From Clostridiales bacterium (GTDB taxonomy: Bacteria; Bacillota; Clostridia; Oscillospirales; Acutalibacteraceae), in contig JAAZFZ010000178.1 in assembly GCA_012511485.1 (NCBI GenBank), forward strand, positions 1 through 5,202: 5,202 bases of DNA, read 5' to 3'. Of this stretch, positions 1-5,202 are shown in pieces; the first letter of the stretch is position 1; every line of letters begins with the position of its first letter. A model generated the notes under the pieces. The model saw only the letters and a list, made by a program, of their open reading frames with translations. It searched no databases and was not told where the DNA came from. The position numbers and the translations under genes are program-made.

Positions 1-1
1 A

Positions 2-772
2 ACCTATGCAGAGGCTAAAAAAATGTTTGATGCCGCTGTTCGCACCGGGAAGAAGCTGACTATCGGCTACCAGCAGCGCTGGAGAGGCGATTCTCTTTAC
101 CTTAAAAGTGCCTGTGAGAACGGCGAGCTTGGCGATATATATTTTGCAAAAGCCATAGCTCTGCGCAGAAGGGCTGTTCCCACTTGGGGCGTTTTCCTCA
201 ATGAATTTGAGCAGGGCGGAGGTCCGCTGATTGATATCGGCACCCATGCTCTTGACCTGACTCTTTGGCTTATGAATAACTACAAGCCCAGGATGGTTGT
301 CGGTTCGGTATATAAAAAGCTCGGTGACCAGACGCAAACAGCTAATGCTTGGGGTGACTGGGACCCTAAGGAATACACTGTTGAGGATTCTGCATTCGGT
401 TACATAATCATGGAGAACGGTGCCACTATAGTGCTTGAATCAAGCTGGGCAATAAATATAGCTGACCCGAAGGAGGCAGTCACTCTTCTTTGCGGTGATA
501 AGGCCGGTGCTGATATGCTTGACGGGCTGAGAATCAACTATGTCAAGAATAACCGTCAGGTTATTGAAAAACCCGATTTCAAAACCGGAGGCGTTGCTTT
601 CTTTGAGGGCACTTCATCTTCCCCTAAAGACCTTGAGGCAAGAGCATTCTACGATTCAATCCTTAACGATACTCCGGTGAGCACTAAGCCTGAGCAGGCG
701 CTGGTTGTAACGCAGATTCTTGAAGCTATCTATGAGTCGGCAAAAACAGGTAAGCCTGTATATTTAAAATAA
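2..772 (+). CDS. Gfo/Idh/MocA family NAD(P)-dependent sugar oxidoreductase, 5'-truncated by window edge
   Basis: Probable cytoplasmic dehydrogenase that oxidises a hydroxyl of a sugar, polyol or glycoside with NAD(P). The frame is open from the first complete codon (position 2), seven codons before the first ATG at 23, so that ATG is internal. The N-terminal Rossmann part with the nucleotide-binding glycines and EKP motif, roughly 100 residues by family size, lies off the left edge. What remains is the end of the nucleotide domain and the alpha/beta substrate domain. Counting the Met at 23 as 1, GYQQRW (15-20) is the strand after the usual EKP helix. GGGPLIDIGTHALDL (65-79) is the family signature, with the Asp71 and His75 pair that commonly serves in catalysis. 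The RRRAVPTWGVF stretch (48-58) is typical of a Firmicutes subgroup. The stop is TAA. The next gene starts 18 bases on, so this is co-transcribed with the barrel genes. Family call is firm; substrate is unknown. Confidence 0.93.
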   Translation, partial: TYAEAKKMFDAAVRTGKKLTIGYQQRWRGDSLYLKSACENGELGDIYFAKAIALRRRAVPTWGVFLNEFEQGGGPLIDIGTHALDLTLWLMNNYKPRMVVGSVYKKLGDQTQTANAWGDWDPKEYTVEDSAFGYIIMENGATIVLESSWAINIADPKEAVTLLCGDKAGADMLDGLRINYVKNNRQVIEKPDFKTGGVAFFEGTSSSPKDLEARAFYDSILNDTPVSTKPEQALVVTQILEAIYESAKTGKPVYLK

Positions 773-790
773 CAACAGGGGAGTGGTGAC

Positions 791-1582
791 ATGAAACTCG
801 GCATCATCTCATCTTATGATGACGAAGGCTTTGAGTTGGCAAAAAGGCACGGGCTATCATTTATTGAGCTGTGCTACAATGTGGGCAAGGACTGCAACGA
901 AATCTATAACAGTATTGACGAAATAAATGAAAGAATAAAAAAATACGGCATAGAAATGGGCTCAATCGGCCGCTGGGGAAGCGATAAAATAGACAAGCAG
1001 GGGAATATCATTGAAGAAGAACTGCAAAACAGTTATGTTTTGATTGATGTTTGTGAGGCAGTGGGTTGCAATGTGTTCAACACCGGCGTAAACTATGTTA
1101 AAGAGCTTTCTAAATTTGCCAATGTATCCTGTGCCATTGAGTTTCTCGGCAAGCTCATTGACTATGCAAAGCCTAAGGGCGTGAGAATAGCTACATATAA
1201 CTGTGACTGGAACAATTTCATTCACACGCCTGAATACTGGTCTCTCATCCACGGTCATCTTAAGGATTTAGGCATAAAGTATGACCCGACTCACTGCATA
1301 AATTGTGGCAGCGGAGATTACCTCGGCGAGATGAAGGATTGGGGCAGCCGTTTCTACCATGTCCATATCAAAGGCACTATCAATATTTTCGGCGACCATG
1401 TCGATGACCCACCCGCCGGCCTTGATATGATTAACTGGGGAGCCTTTATGGGTATACTCTACAGTTGTGGCTATGATGGAACCTTGAGCATTGAGCCTCA
1501 TTCCAGAACCTGGAGGGGAGAACTTGCAGAGCCCGGAATATCATACACTATAAAACATATAAGCCAATTCATTTTCAAATGA
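791..1582 (+). CDS. Sugar phosphate isomerase/epimerase-like TIM-barrel protein (first of three)
   Basis: A 263-residue cytoplasmic protein of the xylose isomerase-like TIM-barrel (AP_endonuc_2) superfamily, whose members isomerise, epimerise, dehydrate or cleave sugars and keto-sugars, usually with a divalent metal. The ATG follows AGGGGAG (777-783) at 7-base spacing, and MKLGI forms the first barrel strand. Likely metal-site residues are Asp165 and His168 in KYDPTH, His192 in YHVHIKG and Glu235 in SIEPHS. The strand-5 position that usually carries the first Glu ligand reads IATYNCDW (133-140), so Tyr136 or Asn137 stands there instead. DDPPAGLD (205-212) is a loop after the His strand that appears characteristic of this subgroup. 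It lies 18 bases after the oxidoreductase and 13 before the next barrel gene, so it probably acts on the product of the dehydrogenase. Superfamily is sure; the reaction is not known and could be isomerisation, epimerisation or elimination. Confidence 0.9.
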   Translation: MKLGIISSYDDEGFELAKRHGLSFIELCYNVGKDCNEIYNSIDEINERIKKYGIEMGSIGRWGSDKIDKQGNIIEEELQNSYVLIDVCEAVGCNVFNTGVNYVKELSKFANVSCAIEFLGKLIDYAKPKGVRIATYNCDWNNFIHTPEYWSLIHGHLKDLGIKYDPTHCINCGSGDYLGEMKDWGSRFYHVHIKGTINIFGDHVDDPPAGLDMINWGAFMGILYSCGYDGTLSIEPHSRTWRGELAEPGISYTIKHISQFIFK

Positions 1583-1595
1583 AAAGGAGTTAAAT

Positions 1596-2315
1596 ATGAA
1601 ACTGGCAATACAATTATATTCCGTTAGGGACCACATCAAGAATGGAGAGGATTTTCTAAAGATTCTTGAAGAGGTTAAAAAGCTCGGCTTTGAAGGCGTT
1701 GAGTTCGCCGGATATTTCGGGCTTGATGCAAAAACAATAAAAACAAAGCTCGATGAGCTAGGATTAATAGCAGTCGGTACGCATATTGGCATTTCAAACT
1801 ATGAACCGGAAAACCTTGCTCCCACGCTTGAATTCTGCAAGACGCTTGGGATGCCTTTTGCCGGAGTCGGCGGAGCGCCTCATTCAACAGTCGAGGAGGC
1901 AAGCAGGACCGCAGCAATTCTCGGCAATGCAAATAAACTTGCCGCAAATGACGGAATTATGGTATATTATCACAATCATACCGATGAATTTAAAGATTTG
2001 GGCGGGGTAAAGGCGATTGATATTATCAAGGACTCCGTCCCTCTTGAGCTTGATACCTATTGGAGCTTCTATGCAGGTGTCGATAATTACAAATATATAA
2101 TCGAGAATGCAGAAAAAATCATTCTCATTCATGTTAAAGATGGCAATGACGGCACTCCCAGCGCTTTGGGCGAGGGTCAAAATGACCTTCAGGCAGTTTT
2201 TAAAGCGGCAAGGGAAATAGGTATAGAATGGCTTGTGCTTGAAAATGATAACCCTGTGCCCAATGGCCTTGCGGACGCTGCGAGAAGTATGGAATATCTG
2301 AAAAAAAATCTTTGA
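1596..2315 (+). CDS. Sugar phosphate isomerase/epimerase TIM-barrel protein (second of three, QLYSVRD/YHNH type)
   Basis: A 239-residue, compact single-domain TIM barrel of the AP_endonuc_2 superfamily, with no signal peptide or membrane segment. The ATG has an excellent Shine-Dalgarno, AAAGGAG (1583-1589), 6 bases upstream and directly after the previous stop. The landmarks belong to a widespread subgroup: QLYSVRD at the N-terminus (6-12), YHNHTDEF (125-132) on strand 5, LELDTYW (150-156) with Asp153, IHVKD (178-182) with His179, ALGEGQND (190-197) before the seventh strand, and LVLENDNP (213-220) with Glu216. The Asp, His and Glu fit the usual metal or catalytic set, while His126 occupies the place where other barrels have Glu; this is normal for the subgroup. 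Members commonly sit beside Gfo/Idh/MocA dehydrogenases in sugar-degradation clusters, as here. The likely job is isomerisation, epimerisation or elimination on an oxidised sugar. Substrate is not determinable. Confidence 0.92.
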   Translation: MKLAIQLYSVRDHIKNGEDFLKILEEVKKLGFEGVEFAGYFGLDAKTIKTKLDELGLIAVGTHIGISNYEPENLAPTLEFCKTLGMPFAGVGGAPHSTVEEASRTAAILGNANKLAANDGIMVYYHNHTDEFKDLGGVKAIDIIKDSVPLELDTYWSFYAGVDNYKYIIENAEKIILIHVKDGNDGTPSALGEGQNDLQAVFKAAREIGIEWLVLENDNPVPNGLADAARSMEYLKKNL

Positions 2316-2332
2316 GGAATCAGGTGATATAA

Positions 2333-3298
2333 ATGAAGCTAGGAGTTTTTACTACATTACTGAGTAACCTTCCGCTTGAAGACGCTCTGAAGTATTTTAA
2401 TTCTCTTGGGATAGAAATGGTTGAAATAGGCTGCGGCGGATATCCCGGCAACTCTCACGCCGACCCTGAAATTCTCCTAAGCAATAATAAAAAACTTGAA
2501 GAATTCAAGGCACTTATTAAGAAGTATAAGCTTGAAATCAGTGCGCTTAGCTGCCACGGCAACCCGGTGCATCCGAATAAGGAAACGGCTGCTCAATATG
2601 ACAAGACTATCCGCAATACTATTCTGCTTGCAGAAAAGCTTGGGTTAAACCAAATTAATACCTTTTCCGGTTGCCCGGGCGACTGGGAGGGCGCAAAGTG
2701 CCCGAACTGGGTTACCTGCCCCTGGCCGAATGACTTTTCCGATATTCTCGACTGGCAGTGGAACTCTGTGCTGATTCCGTATTGGATGGAGCTTGTCAGC
2801 TTTGCAAGATTACACGGAGTCAACAAAATTGCTCTCGAGATGTATCCGGGTTTCTGCGTTTATAATACGGAAACACTGTTAAAGCTTCGTGAGGCAGTCG
2901 GCCCTGAAATCGGTGCAAACTTTGACCCAAGTCATTTAATATGGCAGGGGATGGAGCCTGTTGCCTGCATACGCCGGCTCGGTGATGCAATTTTCCACTT
3001 CCATGCAAAGGATACTAAAATTGATAAGTATAATACCGCTGTCAACGGTGTTCTGGATACAAAGCCCTATGCGGATGAAATAAACCGCTCATGGATTTTC
3101 CGCACCATTGGCTACGGCAATGATGCGGCATATTGGAAGGATATTGTCTCCAACCTGCGCCTTGTCGGATATGACTATGCTATCAGCATTGAGCATGAGG
3201 ACAGCCTCATGAGCCAGAATGAGGGGCTCTCAAAAGCTGTCAGCCTTCTCAAGGATGTTCTTATCACCGAAGGCACCGGCGAGATGTGGTGGGTTTGA
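2333..3298 (+). CDS. Sugar phosphate isomerase/epimerase TIM-barrel protein (third of three, long form with Trp/Cys-rich insert)
   Basis: A 321-residue TIM barrel, 60 to 80 residues longer than its two neighbours. The ATG follows AGGTGAT (2322-2328) at 4-base spacing, with another GAGGAAT slightly upstream; MKLGVFTTLL is strand 1. The full metal set appears present: Glu169 in ALEMYPG, Asp198 and His201 in NFDPSH, His224 in HFHAKD and Glu287 in SIEHED. Residues 111-151 form an insert with six Trp and Cys114, Cys123 and Cys129, beginning FSGCPGD and including PNWVTCPWP. A second insert after the His strand holds NGVLDTK (238-244) and RSWIFRTIGYG (252-262). The protein ends in MWWV. Long barrels of this sort act on sugars or sugar conjugates; the catalytic subunits of C-glycoside deglycosidases (DgpC/CarC) belong to the same superfamily with similar length, but I cannot show a specific relationship and no small partner-subunit gene is visible. 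Its stop overlaps a TTGACA-like hexamer (3295-3300). Confidence 0.92.
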   Translation: MKLGVFTTLLSNLPLEDALKYFNSLGIEMVEIGCGGYPGNSHADPEILLSNNKKLEEFKALIKKYKLEISALSCHGNPVHPNKETAAQYDKTIRNTILLAEKLGLNQINTFSGCPGDWEGAKCPNWVTCPWPNDFSDILDWQWNSVLIPYWMELVSFARLHGVNKIALEMYPGFCVYNTETLLKLREAVGPEIGANFDPSHLIWQGMEPVACIRRLGDAIFHFHAKDTKIDKYNTAVNGVLDTKPYADEINRSWIFRTIGYGNDAAYWKDIVSNLRLVGYDYAISIEHEDSLMSQNEGLSKAVSLLKDVLITEGTGEMWWV

Positions 3299-3310
3299 CA
3301 AAAATTTATT

Positions 3311-3338
3311 TTGCCTGTTATTGAGCTGAATATATTAT
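3311..3338 (+). promoter_or_regulatory. Possible sigma-A-type promoter before the last oxidoreductase gene
   Basis: The 67-base gap 3299-3365 is the longest within the run and is strongly AT-rich. It contains TTGCCT (3311-3316, four of six matches to the -35 consensus) and TATTAT (3333-3338, five of six to the -10 consensus) with a 16-base spacer, which would start RNA near 3345, close to the AAGGA at 3348-3352. A better -35 hexamer, TTGACA at 3295-3300, has no good -10 at the right distance. AT-rich DNA gives such matches by chance, so this is tentative; the fifth gene may simply be read through from upstream. Confidence 0.3.
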
Positions 3339-3365
3339 ATTGATAATAAGGATGGATATGTGTAA

Positions 3366-4418
3366 ATGGATAAAGTTTTCGGAGGAGCCGTGATTGGGTT
3401 CGGAGGCATGGGCAGCTGGCATGCCAATAGGATAAAAAGCGCTCAAGGAATCGAGCTTATCGGAGTTTATGATATTGACCCTGAAAGGCATGAGGCAGCA
3501 AGAAAAGACGAAATTTATACCTTTTCCTCCCGTGAGGAGTTGCTTGCAGACGATAGAATAGGGCTAGTTACAATTGCAACTCCCAATGATGTACATAAGG
3601 AGATTGCAATTGCCGCAATGGCAGCGGGGAAAAATGTCATCTGCGAAAAGCCTGTTACTCTCAGCAGTAAGGATCTTGAAGAAATGTTAGGCGCTGCCGA
3701 AAAATATGGTGTGTTGTTTACTGTGCATCAGAACAGGCGCTGGGACGGGGATTATCTTACAGTCAAAAAAATATATGAAGATAATACATTGGGCAGAATT
3801 TATAATATTGAATCCAGAGTTCAGGGCTCAAGAGGAATCCCGGGTGACTGGAGAGGCATTAAAAAATACGGCGGCGGTATGGTTCTTGACTGGGGCGTTC
3901 ACCTGCTTGACCAGGCGCTAACTATTATGGGTGATAAAAAGCTTGTTTCGGTTTATGCCACAACCACTCATATTACTAATGATGAGGTTGACGACGGTTT
4001 CAGGGCTACCCTCAATTTCGGTGATGTGAATTACTATGTCGAGGTAACGACAAATGATTTTGTTGAATTGCCGCGCTGGTTTGTTCTTGGTGAAAATGGT
4101 TCCGCAGTTATTGAAAACTGGGACATTGAAGGCAGAATCGTCAAGGTCAAGGATTGGGAAAACTACGATGTTACCCCTATTCAGGCGGGTGCAGGTATTA
4201 CAAAGACAATGGCTCCGAGAACCAGCAAAACAATAAAGAAATACCCATTACCAAAGGTCCATTCAGATTGGGGAGAATTCTACAGAAATGTTATTGCCTG
4301 CATAAATGGCGAGGAAAACATTATTGTGACCCACAAGCAGATAAGGCGCTGCATGAAGCTCATTGAAGCAATTTTTGAATCTGCTAAAACAAATTCGGTT
4401 GTTCCTTTTGAGGAATAA
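3366..4418 (+). CDS. Gfo/Idh/MocA family NAD(P)-dependent sugar oxidoreductase (complete)
   Basis: A complete 350-residue member, the usual length for the family; a cytoplasmic NAD(P)-dependent sugar or polyol dehydrogenase. An in-frame TAA at 3363-3365 directly precedes the ATG, so no longer protein is possible. The Shine-Dalgarno is weak or distant (AAGGA 3348-3352, 13 bases away; GGA 3354-3356, 9 bases). The Rossmann fold opens with VIGFGGMGSWHA (9-20), and Asp36 ends strand 2, where acidic residues usually favour NAD over NADP. ATPNDVH (71-77) and CEKP (93-96, Lys95 catalytic in the family) follow. The substrate domain has HQNRRWDGDY (121-130) and GGGMVLDWGVHLLDQ (169-183) with Asp175 and His179. 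It shares these signatures with the truncated oxidoreductase at the left edge but is clearly divergent from it, so the cluster carries two distinct dehydrogenases, perhaps one for the incoming substrate and one for a later keto-sugar. The end is followed 12 bases on by a terminator. Confidence 0.95.
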   Translation: MDKVFGGAVIGFGGMGSWHANRIKSAQGIELIGVYDIDPERHEAARKDEIYTFSSREELLADDRIGLVTIATPNDVHKEIAIAAMAAGKNVICEKPVTLSSKDLEEMLGAAEKYGVLFTVHQNRRWDGDYLTVKKIYEDNTLGRIYNIESRVQGSRGIPGDWRGIKKYGGGMVLDWGVHLLDQALTIMGDKKLVSVYATTTHITNDEVDDGFRATLNFGDVNYYVEVTTNDFVELPRWFVLGENGSAVIENWDIEGRIVKVKDWENYDVTPIQAGAGITKTMAPRTSKTIKKYPLPKVHSDWGEFYRNVIACINGEENIIVTHKQIRRCMKLIEAIFESAKTNSVVPFEE

Positions 4419-4430
4419 GTTTAATAAATC

Positions 4431-4467
4431 AGGCGTTTCTCCAGATTAGAGAAACGCCTACTTTTTT
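4431..4467 (+). terminator. Intrinsic terminator of the sugar-oxidation operon, probably bidirectional
   Basis: A perfect 11-bp inverted repeat (4431-4441 AGGCGTTTCTC with 4449-4459 GAGAAACGCCT) encloses a 7-base loop and is followed by six T at 4462-4467. It begins 12 bases after the stop of the last oxidoreductase. Read on the minus strand, the same hairpin lies just beyond the end of cca and is followed by the weaker tract GATTTATT, so it may also stop transcription from that side. Confidence 0.93.
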
Positions 4468-4471
4468 GATA

Positions 4472-5202
4472 CTATTGCTTAGTATTGTTTTTTAAATGAA
4501 TGAGCAGCAGCTCTTTTTCATTTTTAACCCTTTTATCCATTACTTCATTGAGCAGAAATTCGAGCGCGAGCCCAATTTCCTTTCCGTCTGTGATACCGAA
4601 AGCCTGTATGTCATTTCCGTTAACGCTCAGTTCTGATATCCTTACACATTCCTTCGAGGATACTATATCATCTATTTTTCTTACACATTCATCTATTAAT
4701 TCAAGCCTGTCATTGAATTTAGGTGACTGAGCCAGGATATCCGCCCGCATAACTTCTAGAAGGTCGCGCAGGTTTTCTTCTCCAATCTGATTAATCCACC
4801 TGCCGAGCTTATGCGGGTTGTTATAAACCCATGCGTCATGATTTTTTATCAGTATAAGAACGCTCTCAATGAATTTTTTTGGGAATTTGAGGGAATGAAG
4901 GATTTTATCTGCCATTTCTTCGCTAACCTTAGGATGGCCGTAGAAGTGTGAAATCCCGCTTTGATCTGTCGAGGTGCATTTTGCTTTACCGATATCATGC
5001 AAAAGCATAGCCACTCTCAGCTTCGGATCCGGATTAATGCAAGCAACGCTGCGAACGGTATGCTCCCAGGCATTATAAATATTGTATTTGTTGACCTGCT
5101 TGAGGTTGTGCAAAGGTTCAAGCTCTTTAATAATTGTAAAAATAACACTGCTGTATTTTAGCAGGATATCCTCAACATTTTTACCGCAAAGGAGCTTGAC
5201 AA
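4472..5202 (-). CDS. cca: CCA-adding tRNA nucleotidyltransferase, C-terminal part (HD domain and C-terminal RNA-binding region), cut by window edge
   Basis: Adds or repairs the 3'-terminal CCA of tRNAs. Only the last 242 codons are in the window. The frame is open to the right edge: upstream of a TTG at 5111-5113 it reads on through KLLCGKNVEDILLKYSS, a typical linker before the HD domain in Firmicutes enzymes, so that TTG is not the start. The nucleotidyltransferase head with its DxD site is outside; full-length relatives are about 450 residues. Counting from the TTG codon, the HD domain shows NAWEHTV (14-20), the metal-binding LLHDIGK (37-43, His39-Asp40), HFYGHPKVS (56-64) and KNHD (90-93). 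It is followed by the C-terminal RNA-binding region with LSVNGNDIQAFGITDGKEIG (162-181) and NEKELLL (198-204), a pattern standard for bacterial CCA enzymes. HD-type CCA enzymes often have phosphohydrolase activity too. It converges on the sugar cluster across a shared terminator; function is unrelated. Confidence 0.9.
   Translation of the reverse strand, partial: VKLLCGKNVEDILLKYSSVIFTIIKELEPLHNLKQVNKYNIYNAWEHTVRSVACINPDPKLRVAMLLHDIGKAKCTSTDQSGISHFYGHPKVSEEMADKILHSLKFPKKFIESVLILIKNHDAWVYNNPHKLGRWINQIGEENLRDLLEVMRADILAQSPKFNDRLELIDECVRKIDDIVSSKECVRISELSVNGNDIQAFGITDGKEIGLALEFLLNEVMDKRVKNEKELLLIHLKNNTKQ

Noticed and set aside
23..772. ATG at 23 as the true start of the first oxidoreductase, giving a 249-residue protein
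   Set aside because: The frame is open upstream to the edge, the encoded residues fit the helix after the family EKP motif, and the Rossmann domain would be missing; it is an internal Met of a truncated gene.
962..3008. Minus-strand open stretches opposite the three barrel genes
   Set aside because: Each overlaps a strongly supported plus-strand gene and has no family motif or convincing ribosome binding site.
791..3298. Recent tandem duplication as the origin of the three barrel genes
   Set aside because: They share only the superfamily fold and the MKL-type first strand; lengths (263, 239, 321), motifs and inserts differ throughout.
3331..3350. Near-palindromic AT stretch around TATATTATAT as an operator
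   Set aside because: The symmetry is imperfect and expected by chance in such AT-rich DNA; no second copy was seen before the other genes.
3390..3392. GTG at 3390 as an alternative start of the fifth gene, because GGAGGAG (3381-3387) precedes it
   Set aside because: Spacing is only 2 bases, and it would start inside the first Rossmann strand, removing residues before VIGFGGMG; the ATG at 3366 right after an in-frame stop is better.
3706..4366. Plus-strand alternative-frame open stretches within the complete oxidoreductase
   Set aside because: They lie wholly inside a gene with clear family motifs, show no recognisable domain and have low-complexity or unnatural composition; shadows of the real frame.
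1..5202. CRISPR arrays, tRNA or rRNA genes, insertion sequences, riboswitches
   Set aside because: No repeated units, RNA-gene signatures, transposase genes or terminal inverted repeats were seen, and gaps between genes are too short for a riboswitch.

Overview
The window looks like chromosomal DNA from a Bacillota bacterium, most probably of class Clostridia. This rests on moderately AT-rich coding sequence, purine-rich Shine-Dalgarno sites a few bases before most ATG starts, very short intergenic gaps, and a CCA-adding enzyme of the HD-domain type common in that phylum. The assignment is inferred from general character; no species can be named.

Positions 2 to 4418 hold five plus-strand genes in a tight run: a Gfo/Idh/MocA NAD(P)-dependent sugar oxidoreductase (its N-terminal part lies outside the left edge), three consecutive but mutually divergent TIM-barrel proteins of the xylose isomerase-like / sugar phosphate isomerase-epimerase (AP endonuclease 2) superfamily, and a second, complete Gfo/Idh/MocA oxidoreductase. 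Gaps between the first four genes are 13 to 18 bases, so they very probably share a transcript. A 67-base AT-rich gap precedes the fifth gene and may carry an internal promoter. The run closes with a strong 11-bp-stem intrinsic terminator at 4431-4467.

On the other strand, converging on that terminator, is the C-terminal half of a CCA-adding tRNA nucleotidyltransferase (cca). Its reading frame stays open to the right edge, so the gene is cut by the window. It is a housekeeping gene unrelated to the sugar cluster.

The gene set (two dehydrogenases, three isomerase/epimerase/lyase-type barrels) suggests catabolism of an unusual sugar, polyol or glycoside by oxidation to a keto-sugar, then isomerisation, epimerisation or beta-elimination. 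Known pathways built from the same two superfamilies are inositol catabolism (IolG with IolE/IolI/IolH), 3-keto-glycoside cleavage, and C-glycoside deglycosylation by gut bacteria (DgpA with DgpB/DgpC). The substrate cannot be read from the sequence. No transporter, regulator, kinase or glycoside hydrolase is visible here. Every stretch longer than 70 bases is covered by a gene.
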